Origin: an uncultured Prevotellaceae bacterium
GTDB taxonomy: Bacteria > Bacteroidota > Bacteroidia > Bacteroidales > Bacteroidaceae
Length of the DNA: 64,000 nucleotides
Direction of reading: 5' to 3'
Assembly (NCBI GenBank): GCA_902800185.1
Contig: CADCDK010000008.1
Span: 1-64,000 of the forward strand
Part shown: piece after piece, positions 17,863 through 27,540 of the stretch
Position numbering within the stretch: position 1 is the first letter of the stretch
Layout of the letters: every line of letters begins with the position of its first letter
Position numbers and translations under genes: made by a program
Notes under the pieces: generated by a model
The model's input: the letters and a program-made list of their open reading frames with translations, nothing else
What the model was told of the DNA's origin: nothing
Database searches by the model: none

Positions 17863-20800
17863 ATGAGAGGAATCATTGACTGCTTTCTTCCGTGCGACGA
17901 TTTGCAGAGCATGGAGACCATGTTAGAGAAACTTTGCAGGGAGAAGACAATTAGGAATATCCATCTGTTGATGGCGGAGGGCACCCCCTCGTCCACCTGC
18001 TATTCTGTCATTCCAACGGATTCGCTGACATCGACGAAAACCATGCTCGACATCGATGCAAAGGCCCGGGCACCCTATACCTTGCTCAGTCTGAAGACAA
18101 CGCCTTTCAGCCTTGGTGCCCACGCACTGGAGCGGTTCGTGCGCGTTGCGGAAGACAGCCAGGCATTGTTAGTGTATAGCGACTCCTTCGGACATCCTGT
18201 CATCGACTATCAAGAAGGAGCCGTGCGCGATGACTTTGACTTCGGCCAGCTACTGCTCATTCGCACCAGCGTGCTACATGAGTGGGCCAAGCGCAGGAGG
18301 GAAGCCCAACAGGGATTCCCCATTGCCACGCTGAAGTATGGCGGGCTTTATGACTTGCGCCTCTACCTGAGTCGCAAGGGAACCCTCTTCCACATCAACG
18401 AGCCACTCTACACGGCTATCGAGCTCGACACACGCAAGAGCGGCGAGAAACAGTTTGACTATGTCAACCCACGCAACCGCGAAGTGCAGGTGGAAATGGA
18501 GCGTGTCTGCACCCATTACCTTGATGTGACGGGGGCTTTGGTAGATACAACCGCCTACAAAGAGCCTGACTTCATGGAGCAGGAGTTTGCCATGGAAGCC
18601 TCGGTTATCATCCCCGTCTTCAACCGGGAGAAGACTATTGCCGACGCTGTCCATTCAGCCCTGAGCCAAAAGACTAGTTTCCCCTTCAACGTCATCGTGG
18701 TGAACAACCACTCTACTGACAACACCGGAAAGATCCTGCAAGGAATCGTTGCTTCCAACGCTCAATTAATCGTCATTGAGCCCGAGCGCACCGATCTGGG
18801 CATCGGAGGATGCTGGAACGTGGCCATCGATGATGACCGCTGCGGACGTTTCGCCGTACAGCTCGACAGCGACGACCTTTATTCCTCACCCAACACCTTG
18901 CAGCAGATTGTCAATGCCTTCTATAAGCAGAATGCCGCGATGGTCATTGGTTCCTATCGCATGTGCGACTTCGAGCTGAACACGTTGCCGCCCGGACTGA
19001 TTGACCATGCGGAATGGACTGACGACAACGGGCCCAACAACGCCCTGCGCATCAACGGCCTGGGAGCACCCCGGGCGTTCTTCACACCTTACGTAAGACA
19101 AATCGGCTTCCCCAACACCAGCTATGGCGAAGACTATGCGCTGGGTCTGGCTTTCAGCCGCCAGTGGAAGATCGGGCGTATCTTCAGCGAGCTCTACCTC
19201 TGTCGGCGATGGGGCGGCAACAGCGATGCTGCCCTGAGTATTGAGAAGGTGAATGCCAACAACCTCTATAAGGACCGGCTTCGCACCATGGAACTGAAGG
19301 CACGCCGGCAAATCAACACGGCACGGCACACCGCATCCAACAATTTTTCCACTTTCAACGCCCAGCTATCGTCGCCACTGATACGCTTTTTCGACCGTCA
19401 GTTAGAGACCTGGGAGGCTGCCCGCAAGAATTTCCGCGACCTGCTCAACGTACAGACACGCGACTTGTCGTGCGGCGACAACACCGTGAAACTGCAGTTC
19501 AACCCCGCCCGAATGGTTTCTACAGGAGCCAAGATAGACAAGAAGACGGTGGCAGAACGTCCCTGCTTCCTCTGCGGAAGCAACCGTCCACAGGAACAAA
19601 TCGTCAGGTCACTCCCCGATTCTTCGCTCGACCTGCTCGTCAACCCCTTCCCCATCCTGCCCACCCACTTCACCCTACCCGCGCGCATTCATCAGCCACA
19701 GCGCATCAATGATTGCTACAAGGAGATTCACCGCCTGCTCGACCGCTATCCCACACTCACCGTTTTCTACAACGGGCCGCAGTCGGGAGCATCGGCACCC
19801 GACCATCTCCACCTGCAGGCGGGCGAAGGTCTGCAACTTCCTTTGCAGACCTCATGGCAGCGACTGAGCCGCAATCTTGATGTCATCTATGAGTTGAACG
19901 AAAACGAGAACATCTCCTTGGTCAAGGACTACATCTGCCCGCTCTTTGCCATTCGCAGCCGTACGACATCCAACGACCATGCGCTCTTCCGCCGGCTCTA
20001 TAAAGCACTCTCCCCACTGTGTGAGTCCAACACCCCATGCCCCGAACCTCCCCTGAACATTCTGGCATGGCGCACGGACGAGGACTTCATCACCATCATC
20101 TTCCCCCGTGCCAAGCACAGACCCGACTGCTATTACGCCAGCGATGACACGCAACGGCTTGTCAGTCCGGGCACACTGGATATGGCAGGACTTATCATCA
20201 CACCTCGGGAGAGCGACTTCAACCGCCTCACAGCCGAGGAGGTGGGCGACATCATCAGGGAGTGTGCCGCATCCGACGAGCAAATCCAGGAAATCATTGA
20301 ACTCCTGCAAGCACCCGAACCGGCACCCAAGGCACAGACGACCATTGCCCAGACGATTATCGGAAATGCACAGCAGCCCATCGTCACCGTAGGCATCCTG
20401 CATGCGCAGCGCATCGAGTTCACACTCAACAAACCCTACACGGCAAAAGGAGCCGACCTCACGGGCGAACAGGTCGTAGAGTTCTCGGAAGGAGGCATCC
20501 TCTGGAACGGCAATCAGTACAGGTCGCTCACCCTGCGCCCCAAGAGTCCCGACGCTTCATTCTCACTGCTTGAGGTACCCATCGGCAAGAACTTCCATTG
20601 GGAACGCAAACTGAAGCAGACCTTCACCGGCATCTTGCGCTTCGTGGTGGAGGCAGACCATATCTGCGCCATCAACGAACTGCCCGTGGAGAACTATTTG
20701 GAGAGTGTCATCTCCAGCGAGATGAGTGCAACCTCGTCCCTCGAACTGCTCAAGGCTCACGCCGTCATCTCCCGCTCATGGCTGCTCCACCACATGCAAA

Positions 20801-21597
20801 AGCGCAAGGAGTCTCAGAACGGCGGCAACAACTTCTTTTCGTTCATCAAGAAAGAAGACGAGCTGATCCGTTGGTACGACCGCGAAGACCACACCATCTT
20901 CGATGTCTGCGCCGACGACCACTGCCAGCGCTATCAAGGTATTACCATGGCCACCAGCCCCCAAGTGAAAGAGGCTGTCAAGGCCACACGAGGACAAATC
21001 CTGATGTACAAGGACGAGATCTGCGACGCGCGCTTCTCCAAATGCTGTGGCGGACAGACCGAGGAATACCAATATTGCTGGGAGAATATCAGCAAGCCGT
21101 ATCTCATTTCCGTTGCAGACCCCTACTGCAACACCAACGACCGACGCATCATCTCGCAGGTGCTCAACGACTATGATCAGGAAACCGTCAACTTCTACAA
21201 CTGGACGGTTCGCTACACGCAAGAGGAGCTTTCGCAACTCGTCAATGAGAAACTGAAGATGGAGCTCGGAACCATTACCGACCTGATACCTATTGAGCGA
21301 GGCAAGAGCGGACGCATCTCCAAGCTGAAGATTGTCGGCACCGAGCACAGCTTTACCATCGGCAAGGAACTGGAGATACGCCGTACACTCAGCAAGACCC
21401 ATCTGCTCAGCTCGAACTTCGAGGTTGAGAAGTCTGCCGGCTCCCCATTGACGTTCACCCTCCACGGTCGTGGCTGGGGACATGGTGTCGGACTCTGCCA
21501 GATTGGTGCTGCCGTGATGGGTGAGCAAGGCCACTCCTACGACGACATCCTGCTCCACTACTACCGGAACGCGGAAATCAAACGAATATACAAGTAA
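17863..21597 (+). CDS. GT2 / DUF4922 (HIT-like) / SpoIID fusion protein
   Basis: 1244 aa. Four parts are visible. Residues 1-240 look like a degenerate glycosyltransferase fold. Residues about 244-470 are a GT2 domain ([19 protein letters not shown] at 245, DSDD at 335-338, ED at 423-424). Residues about 500-830 are DUF4922, a HIT/GalT-like region with CxxC (C568, C571) and the histidine motif HLHLQ at 648-652. Residues about 860-1244 are SpoIID/LytB-like: the [10 protein letters not shown] segment with candidate catalytic E953, KCCGGQTE at about 1060, and [15 protein letters not shown] near the end. SpoIID acts on denuded peptidoglycan glycan strands; DUF4922 relatives are nucleotide-sugar phosphorylase-like. 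No signal peptide is visible. An AmpG-like permease gene follows 35 bp later. The upstream TTG start would lie in the promoter and is rejected. Confidence 0.85.
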   Translation: MRGIIDCFLPCDDLQSMETMLEKLCREKTIRNIHLLMAEGTPSSTCYSVIPTDSLTSTKTMLDIDAKARAPYTLLSLKTTPFSLGAHALERFVRVAEDSQALLVYSDSFGHPVIDYQEGAVRDDFDFGQLLLIRTSVLHEWAKRRREAQQGFPIATLKYGGLYDLRLYLSRKGTLFHINEPLYTAIELDTRKSGEKQFDYVNPRNREVQVEMERVCTHYLDVTGALVDTTAYKEPDFMEQEFAMEASVIIPVFNREKTIADAVHSALSQKTSFPFNVIVVNNHSTDNTGKILQGIVASNAQLIVIEPERTDLGIGGCWNVAIDDDRCGRFAVQLDSDDLYSSPNTLQQIVNAFYKQNAAMVIGSYRMCDFELNTLPPGLIDHAEWTDDNGPNNALRINGLGAPRAFFTPYVRQIGFPNTSYGEDYALGLAFSRQWKIGRIFSELYLCRRWGGNSDAALSIEKVNANNLYKDRLRTMELKARRQINTARHTASNNFSTFNAQLSSPLIRFFDRQLETWEAARKNFRDLLNVQTRDLSCGDNTVKLQFNPARMVSTGAKIDKKTVAERPCFLCGSNRPQEQIVRSLPDSSLDLLVNPFPILPTHFTLPARIHQPQRINDCYKEIHRLLDRYPTLTVFYNGPQSGASAPDHLHLQAGEGLQLPLQTSWQRLSRNLDVIYELNENENISLVKDYICPLFAIRSRTTSNDHALFRRLYKALSPLCESNTPCPEPPLNILAWRTDEDFITIIFPRAKHRPDCYYASDDTQRLVSPGTLDMAGLIITPRESDFNRLTAEEVGDIIRECAASDEQIQEIIELLQAPEPAPKAQTTIAQTIIGNAQQPIVTVGILHAQRIEFTLNKPYTAKGADLTGEQVVEFSEGGILWNGNQYRSLTLRPKSPDASFSLLEVPIGKNFHWERKLKQTFTGILRFVVEADHICAINELPVENYLESVISSEMSATSSLELLKAHAVISRSWLLHHMQKRKESQNGGNNFFSFIKKEDELIRWYDREDHTIFDVCADDHCQRYQGITMATSPQVKEAVKATRGQILMYKDEICDARFSKCCGGQTEEYQYCWENISKPYLISVADPYCNTNDRRIISQVLNDYDQETVNFYNWTVRYTQEELSQLVNEKLKMELGTITDLIPIERGKSGRISKLKIVGTEHSFTIGKELEIRRTLSKTHLLSSNFEVEKSAGSPLTFTLHGRGWGHGVGLCQIGAAVMGEQGHSYDDILLHYYRNAEIKRIYK

Positions 21598-21632
21598 TCA
21601 CGCTTCATATTTAACAAGTAACACCAAACCAT

Positions 21633-22940
21633 ATGCAAAAGAAATCTCCTTGGGCTCCCTGGACATGGGTTCCTTCCCTCTACTTCGCCGAGGGTCTGCC
21701 CTACGTAGCAGTGATGACCGTCTCGCTGGTCTTGTACAAGCAGCTCGGTCTCTCCAATGCCGACATCACGTTCTACACCTCATGGCTCTATCTGCCGTGG
21801 GTCATCAAACCGCTTTGGAGCCCCTTCATCGATATTATCAAGACCAAGCGCTGGTGGATTGTCACCATGCAGCTGCTCATCGGTGCCGCCTTCGGAGGCG
21901 TAGCGTTCACCATCCCCACCTCGTTCTGGCTGCAGGGCACCCTGTGCTTCTTCTGGCTGATGGCCTTCTCCAGTGCCACGCACGACATTGCAGCCGACGG
22001 TTTCTACATGCTCGGACTTGACGAGCACGATCAGGCTATGTTCGTGGGCATCCGCTCTACGTTCTACCGCATAGCAACCATCGTGGGGCAAGGTATCCTC
22101 GTGATGATTGCCGGCAACCTGCAGGTCATCTACCGCAATAGCATCCCCTTCTCGTGGAGTATCACCTTCTACGGGCTGGCAGGCATCTTCATTGGTCTAT
22201 GGCTGTGGCACAGCTACATTCTGCCACGCCCCGAAACAGAGGGAGCCTACGAAGCAGGTCGGGAACCCAAACAGTTCAGCGAGCTGATGCAGAAGACCTG
22301 GGAGGCCATCCGCTCCTTCTTTACGAAGTTCCCCCTGCGCATCACCGTCATCGGCATCCTGTTCATGCTTCTCTATCGCATGCCCGAGGGACTGCTCGCC
22401 AAGGTGTCGGCCCTGTTTCTGATTGATGCCCCCCATAACGGTGGACTCGGTTTGTCACCGCAAGAATACGGCTTCGTGCAGGGAACGATAGGAGTTGTCG
22501 GACTGACCTTGGGCGGAATACTGGGTGGACTCGCTGCAGGCAAAGACGGACTGAAACGCTGGCTTTGGCCCATGGTATGCGCCATCACCCTACCCGACGT
22601 GGTATATATTTACATGAGCTATGCCCAGACCAGCGACCTACTGACCATTAACGCCTGCGTCTTCATTGAGCAGTTTGGCTACGGATTTGGCTTCACCGCC
22701 TACATGCTATACCTTATATTATTTAGCCAGGGCGAGTTCAAGACCAGCCATTATGCCCTCTGCACAGCCTTCATGGCACTCTCCATGATGATTCCCGGTC
22801 TCTTTGCCGGTGCTTTGCAGGAAGCGGTGGGCTACAAGACCTTCTTCATCATCGTCATGGTTTGCTGTAGCATCACCTTCCTCGTCACATCCTTCCTGAA
22901 GATTGATCCCAATTTCGGCAAGAAGAAAGCAGAAGAATAA
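21633..22940 (+). CDS. AmpG-like MFS transporter
   Basis: 435 aa, 12 predicted membrane helices. The N-terminal half has the AmpG-type features FAEGLPYVAVMTVSLVLYK, LYLPWVIKPLWSPFID and SSATHDIAADGFYM; AmpG carries anhydro-muropeptides into the cytosol for recycling. Bacteroidetes have several AmpG relatives whose substrates are unproven. It starts 35 bp after the fusion gene carrying a SpoIID domain, which supports a cell-wall turnover role. No terminator is visible right after it on the plus strand. Confidence 0.85.
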   Translation: MQKKSPWAPWTWVPSLYFAEGLPYVAVMTVSLVLYKQLGLSNADITFYTSWLYLPWVIKPLWSPFIDIIKTKRWWIVTMQLLIGAAFGGVAFTIPTSFWLQGTLCFFWLMAFSSATHDIAADGFYMLGLDEHDQAMFVGIRSTFYRIATIVGQGILVMIAGNLQVIYRNSIPFSWSITFYGLAGIFIGLWLWHSYILPRPETEGAYEAGREPKQFSELMQKTWEAIRSFFTKFPLRITVIGILFMLLYRMPEGLLAKVSALFLIDAPHNGGLGLSPQEYGFVQGTIGVVGLTLGGILGGLAAGKDGLKRWLWPMVCAITLPDVVYIYMSYAQTSDLLTINACVFIEQFGYGFGFTAYMLYLILFSQGEFKTSHYALCTAFMALSMMIPGLFAGALQEAVGYKTFFIIVMVCCSITFLVTSFLKIDPNFGKKKAEE

Positions 22941-22962
22941 TCATCATCATTGGGAAAGGGGG

Positions 22963-23000
22963 AAAAAGCAGTGGCATCGTGTCTCACGACATGATGCCAC
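22963..23000 (-). terminator. Terminator of the downstream RNA unit
   Basis: 22971-22983 pairs with 22988-23000 (12 of 13 positions on the minus strand) closed by a GTGA tetraloop, followed by TGCTTTTT on the minus strand. Confidence 0.8.
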
Positions 23001-23171
23001 TATAGTTAACTCAACTTATAAATTGCGTGTTCCCATCCTCACGGTAGAATACACACAATGCTGTATTATTGAAGTAATAATAAAGCCGCTGTTACAGGCG
23101 TCACCCAACCCACTTCATCCGCTGTCAAAAATTTCCAGATTTCGAAGTGAAGAGAAGTATGGGGAAACGCC
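22963..23171 (-). ncRNA. Candidate structured RNA, downstream unit
   Basis: Minus-strand unit with a perfect promoter (23178-23209), no credible ORF, and a strong terminator at its end. The 5' part (GCGTTTCCCCAT) can pair with ATGGGAACACGC near 23025-23036 with two mismatches, giving a closing stem. It shares ACTTCGAAATCTGGAA and TGAAGTGGGT with the neighbouring unit, and CACTTC/GAAGTG within these can pair. About 200 nt. I cannot assign a known RNA family. Confidence 0.65.
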
Positions 23172-23177
23172 CGTGTG

Positions 23178-23209
23178 CAAATTTACGTAGTTTTTCCGAA
23201 TAGAGCAAA
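23178..23209 (-). promoter_or_regulatory. Promoter of the downstream RNA unit
   Basis: Minus-strand TTTG (23206-23209), exactly 20 nt, TAAATTTG (23178-23185). It faces a region without genes. Confidence 0.7.
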
Positions 23210-23261
23210 TTTATTTGCTTTTTTTATGTTTTAGGAGCAAGTTAGATGAATTTATGCAAGT

Positions 23262-23466
23262 AAAAACAAAAAAGCGTGGACAGATTGTCATTACCCACTT
23301 CAGGCTCTGGAAAAGACCTACACAACATAATAAACAATCGTCCACGCATTACTTTCTACATGACAAGATGCGCTTCTTTTCAGCTTAATGGACTGTCTAT
23401 CCGTTGCTTATCTTTGAAACTTCCAGATTTCGAAGTAAGGATGATAAACCACTTGTGCTTTTAAAA
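23262..23466 (-). ncRNA. Candidate structured RNA, upstream unit
   Basis: Minus-strand unit of about 200 nt starting after a perfect promoter (23472-23503). It carries ACTTCGAAATCTGGAA near its 5' end and TGAAGTGGGTAATGAC near its 3' end, both shared with the neighbouring unit. It ends in a stem of 8+6 bp with one bulge (23274-23288 with 23334-23347, enclosing 45 nt) followed by TTTTTTGTTTTT, which fits a terminator. A 62-codon frame on the opposite strand is not credible. Confidence 0.7.
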
Positions 23467-23471
23467 ACATG

Positions 23472-23503
23472 CAAAAGTAGCAATATTTTTTATTATGCAC
23501 AAA
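23472..23503 (-). promoter_or_regulatory. Promoter of the upstream RNA unit
   Basis: Minus-strand TTTG (23500-23503), exactly 20 nt, TACTTTTG (23472-23479). Confidence 0.75.
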
Positions 23504-23510
23504 AATTTCG

Positions 23511-23532
23511 GACATTTTTTGCATAAAATGTC
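23511..23532 (-). terminator. Possible weak terminator after trmB
   Basis: Perfect 8-bp inverted repeat GACATTTT / AAAATGTC with a 6-nt loop, 26 bp past the trmB stop; on the minus strand an ATTTTT run follows a few bases later. AT-rich, so weak. Confidence 0.4.
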
Positions 23533-23557
23533 AAAAAAAGATACACAAAGAGGGGCT

Positions 23558-24328
23558 TTACTTGCTTGTGTCCAAGCTGCTTCGCTTAGGTCGGTGGTAA
23601 CTGCGATAATCGTCCAATTCTATTTCCACATCGGGCTCTTGAAGCAGTTTTGCGTGTGGGAGTCTGAATTTCATATAGCGGATATTCAGCCCTCGCTCAA
23701 TCCACATCGATTCGTAATAAGTTTGTATGGAAAGAATTTTACTTGTTTGCGCGTCAATCCCTTCCGTATGGTACAAATCTTCAGTACGGAAGAGCAGCGG
23801 CAACTGGTTCTCCTCCACCATGTAGGTGGTGTAGGTGAAAAGGAAGTTCGAATCGGTCTTCAGATGGATGATACCGCCGTCTTTCAGGAAACGGCGGTAT
23901 CGCTCCATGAAGTATGTACTTGTCAGGCGTTTGCGGGGATTCTTCATCTGCGGGTCGCTGAACGTGAGCCAGATCTCATCCACCTCATCCACATCGAAAA
24001 AGCGGTCGATGATCTCGATGTTCGTGCGAAGGAAGGCCACATTTTTCAGACCCGCCTCCAATGCCATCTTGGCTCCTGTCCACATGCGAGCACCCTTGAT
24101 ATCTACGCCGATGAAGTTCATGTCGGGATAGAGCCGCGCCAGCTCAACCGTATATTCACCCTTTCCGCAACCCAATTCCAGGACTATCGGATTCGGGTTG
24201 TCGAAGTACTGCTCATGCCAGTGTCCCTTCATCGTGAAAGGCACCTGCTCCACCACCGAGAACGGATACTGAAACACGTTCTCAAAGGTTTCCATATCGG
24301 CAAACTTCGCCAGCTTTCCCTTCCCCAT
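23558..24328 (-). CDS. trmB: tRNA (guanine-N7)-methyltransferase
   Basis: 256 aa. It methylates G46 of tRNA using S-adenosylmethionine. Seen: SAM-binding motif [15 protein letters not shown] (about 52-66), [12 protein letters not shown], and the TrmB motif [15 protein letters not shown] (about 120). The C-terminus carries an extra basic tail ([16 protein letters not shown]). It starts 23 bp after ilvE in the same direction and is the last gene of that operon. Confidence 0.93.
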   Translation of the reverse strand: MGKGKLAKFADMETFENVFQYPFSVVEQVPFTMKGHWHEQYFDNPNPIVLELGCGKGEYTVELARLYPDMNFIGVDIKGARMWTGAKMALEAGLKNVAFLRTNIEIIDRFFDVDEVDEIWLTFSDPQMKNPRKRLTSTYFMERYRRFLKDGGIIHLKTDSNFLFTYTTYMVEENQLPLLFRTEDLYHTEGIDAQTSKILSIQTYYESMWIERGLNIRYMKFRLPHAKLLQEPDVEIELDDYRSYHRPKRSSLDTSK

Positions 24329-24351
24329 AGGATGAATGATGCACGATGAAC

Positions 24352-25368
24352 TTACTCTATTACAACGGTGGTCCAGCCGTGCTTGTCCTCGATTTCGCCA
24401 TACTGGATGCCGCGCAGTGTCTCAAAGAGTTTCTTCGAAACGGGGCCAGGCTCTGCACCGAAGTCATAGCGCTTACCCGTGTCCATATCGTCAATATAGG
24501 AGATGGGCGAAATCACGGCAGCCGTTCCGCAGGCTCCTGCCTCTTCAAAGGTCTCCAGTTCTTCTTCAGGAATAGGACGGCGCTCCACCTTCAGTCCCAA
24601 GTCTTCAGCCACCTGCATCAGACTCTTGTTCGTGATGCTGGGCAGAATCGAGGTGGACTTCGGTGTGACATACGTATTGTTCTTGATGCCGAAGAAATTG
24701 GCGGCACCACATTCATCGATGTATTTCTTCTCCTTGGCATCCAGATAGAACTCGCAGGCATAGCCCTTCTCGTGTGCCAGATTGTTGGCAAAGAGACTGG
24801 CAGCATAGTTGCCACCCACCTTGTACTTACCCGTTCCAAGCGGAGCAGAGCGGTCGAAATCACGTACGATGACGTAAGGATTGCTGGCAAAGCCGCCCTT
24901 GAAGTACGGTCCTACCGGTGTAACGAAAATCAGGAACAGGTATTCCTTTGAGGGGTGTACACCCACCTGGGCACTCGTACCAATCAACAGCGGACGGATG
25001 TACAGCGTGGCACCACTCTCATAGGTGGGAATATACTCTTGGTTCAGGCGTACCACCTTCTTCACCATCTCTACGAACAGCTCCGTAGGTACCTCGGGCA
25101 TCATGATACCCCGACAGGTGGACTGCAGACGGGCGGCATTGTCCTCCACCCTGAACACGCGCACCTTACCGTCGGGACAACGGTAGGCCTTCAGGCCTTC
25201 AAACGCCTCCTGACCGTAGTGCAGGCACGTGGCAGCCATGTGCATCTTAAGATACTCGTCAGAACAAACTTCCACTTCGCCCCACTTCCCGTCACGATAG
25301 TAGCAGCGCACATTGTAGTCGGTAGGCATATAGCCAAACGACAGGTTACCCCAATCTAAATCTTTCAT
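24352..25368 (-). CDS. ilvE: Branched-chain amino acid aminotransferase
   Basis: 338 aa, the long (class II type) form. PLP enzyme exchanging the amino group between glutamate and leucine, isoleucine or valine. Seen: N-terminal [16 protein letters not shown], the region [29 protein letters not shown], the PLP-lysine segment [30 protein letters not shown] and GTAAVISPI. It is between a 35-aa membrane peptide (20 bp upstream) and trmB, under the promoter at 25772-25803. Confidence 0.96.
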   Translation of the reverse strand: MKDLDWGNLSFGYMPTDYNVRCYYRDGKWGEVEVCSDEYLKMHMAATCLHYGQEAFEGLKAYRCPDGKVRVFRVEDNAARLQSTCRGIMMPEVPTELFVEMVKKVVRLNQEYIPTYESGATLYIRPLLIGTSAQVGVHPSKEYLFLIFVTPVGPYFKGGFASNPYVIVRDFDRSAPLGTGKYKVGGNYAASLFANNLAHEKGYACEFYLDAKEKKYIDECGAANFFGIKNNTYVTPKSTSILPSITNKSLMQVAEDLGLKVERRPIPEEELETFEEAGACGTAAVISPISYIDDMDTGKRYDFGAEPGPVSKKLFETLRGIQYGEIEDKHGWTTVVIE

Positions 25369-25388
25369 TGTTATTTCTTTTATTTCAT

Positions 25389-25496
25389 TTATTCCACATC
25401 CAGTTTTTTAGCACGATTATGTTCATAAATCGTTACCCATGTTGCAGCCAACAATGCCACAACTCCAGTTCCAATCATTAAATAAATAAAAGCCAT
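25389..25496 (-). CDS. 35-aa membrane peptide
   Basis: MAFIYLMIGTGVVALLAATW followed by a short tail ending AKKLDVE: one membrane helix with a charged C-terminus. I know no family. The ATG at 25496 comes 4 bp after the upstream gene's stop, and TTAGGACT in front gives a weak ribosome site. A longer frame reading back into the previous gene is possible but would use its coding sequence, so the short form is preferred. Co-transcribed with the two-helix protein and ilvE. Confidence 0.55.
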   Translation of the reverse strand: MAFIYLMIGTGVVALLAATWVTIYEHNRAKKLDVE

Positions 25497-25500
25497 AGTC

Positions 25501-25737
25501 CTAATATTTTTTGATTGCAATATAATATAAATAAGCTCCAACAGAAACAAGTATCGCCAAAATGAGACTACCAACAATCATGACAGAATCTTCACTTATC
25601 TTCATATCCATGATAGTACTCAAGATGACACCCGCAAACACAAGCTTGGCTATATCAAGCACAAACTTGCTGGCTTCCTTGTATGCTTCTTTTCGTTCTG
25701 CATCAGTGATGCGAGAGCGTTTTCTCTTCTGATTCAT
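25501..25737 (-). CDS. Small two-helix membrane protein (DUF6722-like)
   Basis: 78 aa. Basic N-terminus (MNQKRKRSRITDAERKEAYKE), then two membrane helices (about 27-45 and 52-74) and a short basic end (IAIKKY). It resembles small Bacteroidetes proteins filed as DUF6722, though I hold that name loosely. Function unknown. First gene of the unit with the 35-aa peptide, ilvE and trmB, with a perfect promoter 35 bp upstream. Confidence 0.65.
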   Translation of the reverse strand: MNQKRKRSRITDAERKEAYKEASKFVLDIAKLVFAGVILSTIMDMKISEDSVMIVGSLILAILVSVGAYLYYIAIKKY

Positions 25738-25771
25738 GATGCAAAGACTCTATTCTACGAGTTTTATTTCG

Positions 25772-25803
25772 CAAAGGTAAGACTTTTCTGAGAAACCAAC
25801 AAA
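25772..25803 (-). promoter_or_regulatory. Promoter for the ilvE-trmB unit
   Basis: Minus-strand TTTG (25800-25803), 20 nt, TACCTTTG (25772-25779). Confidence 0.75.
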
Positions 25804-25868
25804 TTTTCCCCGTCTTTTCTCACCTGTTCCTCACTCCGCGCAATCCATATAACATGATGCACGGGGCA

Positions 25869-26060
25869 TTATTCATTGCCCATGATCATCCGGATTTCCT
25901 CGTCGGTCTTCGTCAGGCGGTCCTTGCAGAGCTTGATCAGTTCCTTGGCTTTCTTCAGCTGTTCGCCGAGCGTGTCGATGTCCAACTGTCCTTCCTCCAT
26001 CTTGCCCACGATGTCCTCCAGCTGGGCAAGTGCCTCTTCGTATTTCATTTCCTTTTTCAT
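25869..26060 (-). CDS. xseB: Exodeoxyribonuclease VII small subunit
   Basis: 63 aa, typical XseB: YEEALAQLEDIVGKMEEGQLDIDTL, then a helical LKKAKELIKLCKDRL. It binds XseA to form the exonuclease that degrades single-stranded DNA from both ends. Start ATG overlaps the xseA stop (ATGA), so the two are translationally coupled. Confidence 0.95.
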   Translation of the reverse strand: MKKEMKYEEALAQLEDIVGKMEEGQLDIDTLGEQLKKAKELIKLCKDRLTKTDEEIRMIMGNE

Positions 26061-27382
26061 TGTACTATTGATTGGATGGTTCCTTTTTCTACTTTCGTCT
26101 CTATCACGTCACCCGGTCGGAGCTCCTCTGCCGCCCTCACCGCATGTCCGTCCTTCAACGTGATACTGTAGCCACGCTGCAGCAACAAGGCGGGGTCGAG
26201 AGCCTTCACGCGCTGTTCAAACAGTTCCAAACGATGCCGTTCCGTCATCATTCTCCGTTCCACCAATGGCACGACAGCTGCCGAGAGCGTTTCTATCCGG
26301 TGTCTCATCGTCTGTAGGCGTGCAGGAACTCCGCTCGTCAGTCGTTCTTGCAGTCGGCGCAACCGCAACTGCTCGTCGCCCACCACCGACAGGACCATCA
26401 CGGGAATTCGTCCCGCCATCCCCGTCAGTCGTAGCTGTTCAGTTCTGAGCCGTTCCCCAATCCTGTTCAGGATGGTCTCCTGTGCCCTTTCTATGCGTCG
26501 CCATGTCGTTGCCAGTTGGTCCACCAAGAAGGCTGCCGCCGCCGTTGGGGTCTTCACCCGTGTATGCGAGATCATGTCGAGCACGCTCTCATCGCGATCA
26601 TGCCCAATGCCCGTGATGATGGGCAGCGGGAAGTTCGCCACATTCTCCGCCAGAGGCAACGTATCGAAGCCGCTCAAGTCTGCCGTGGCACCACCGCCAC
26701 GAATGATGACCACCACGTCAAACTGATCCTGCTCATCGTTGATTCTGTTCAGTGCCGCTATCACCGTCTGTTCCACCTGCTCCCCCTGCATCACGGCAGG
26801 AAAGAGCCTTGTCTGGAACACGAAGCCATACTCATTGTCCGCCAACTGGTTACAGAAGTCACCGTATCCGGCAGCGTTCTCGCTGGAGATAACCGCCACC
26901 CTACGGGCGAAAGGCGACAGCAGGAGCTCTTTCTGCAGGTCATAGACGCCCTCCTCTTTCAGTGTCCTGATAATCTCCTGCCGACGGCGTGCCATATCGC
27001 CCAGCGTGAATGTCGGGTCGATGTCGCTCACAATCCACGAAAACCCGTATGCCTCATGGAAGTTCGGCGCAACTCGCAGCAGTACCTGCATGCCTGCACT
27101 CAACGGCTGTCCCGTCACCCGCTCGAAGCGCGGGCGCAGCTTCATCCAGCTCGACTGCCAGCATTTCGCCGAGGCACGTGCCACGGGTGCGGCCCCTCTC
27201 CTGCCCCCTCCAGAGGAGAAGAAAGATGAGAGCACGTCGCTTTGCACGAGCTCCATGTAGCAATGGCCCCGCACCTCACGCACCTCCGACAGCTCCGCCT
27301 CCACCCAGTACTCACCGGGCATCTCCAGCTCCAGCGTCTGGCGCACCATCTCGTTCAGCTCATATAGTGTATAGTGCATCAT
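26057..27382 (-). CDS. xseA: Exodeoxyribonuclease VII large subunit
   Basis: 441 aa. OB-fold N-terminus (YTLYELNEMVRQTLE ... HCYMELVQSD), catalytic region (TLGDMARRRQEIIRTLKEEGVYD, ISSENAAGYGDFCNQL, VVIIRGGGATADLSGFD, ITGIGHDRDESVLDMISH), a long helical arm, and the C-terminal LQRGYSITLKDG. Odd: residues about 50-66 (SSFFSSGGGRRGAAP) sit in the OB-fold loop where homologues normally have only a few residues; the DNA there is G-rich and hairpin-like. Start: two ATGs in a row, placed directly at the end of a purine-rich repeat that can serve as ribosome site. Confidence 0.93.
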   Translation of the reverse strand: MMHYTLYELNEMVRQTLELEMPGEYWVEAELSEVREVRGHCYMELVQSDVLSSFFSSGGGRRGAAPVARASAKCWQSSWMKLRPRFERVTGQPLSAGMQVLLRVAPNFHEAYGFSWIVSDIDPTFTLGDMARRRQEIIRTLKEEGVYDLQKELLLSPFARRVAVISSENAAGYGDFCNQLADNEYGFVFQTRLFPAVMQGEQVEQTVIAALNRINDEQDQFDVVVIIRGGGATADLSGFDTLPLAENVANFPLPIITGIGHDRDESVLDMISHTRVKTPTAAAAFLVDQLATTWRRIERAQETILNRIGERLRTEQLRLTGMAGRIPVMVLSVVGDEQLRLRRLQERLTSGVPARLQTMRHRIETLSAAVVPLVERRMMTERHRLELFEQRVKALDPALLLQRGYSITLKDGHAVRAAEELRPGDVIETKVEKGTIQSIVQ

Positions 27383-27385
27383 CTC

Positions 27386-27540
27386 TTCCTTCTTCCCTCT
27401 TACCTCTTCCCTCTTCCCTCTTCCCTCTTCCTTCTTACCTCTTCCTTCTTACCTCTTCCCTCTTCCCTCTTCCCTCTTCCTTCTTACCTCTTCCCTCTTC
27501 CTTCTTACCTCTTCCCTCTTCCTTCTTACCTCTTACCTAT
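27386..27540 (-). repeat. GGAAGAG/GGTAAGA heptamer array between the S8 peptidase and xseA
   Basis: About 150 bp of 7-nt units on the minus strand (GGAAGAG, GGGAAGA, GGTAAGA, GAAGAAG) with no other content. It starts inside the last codons of the S8 peptidase (ATA GGT AAG AGG TAA gives IGKR and the stop) and ends at the xseA ATG. The same family fills 36315-36531. Confidence 0.9.

Noticed and set aside
23276..23464. 62-codon plus-strand frame
   Set aside because: Lies over the minus-strand RNA unit and its terminator stem; no protein character.
27386..27540. CRISPR array
   Set aside because: Units are 7 nt and contiguous with no spacers; no cas gene in the window. The same applies to the array at 36315.
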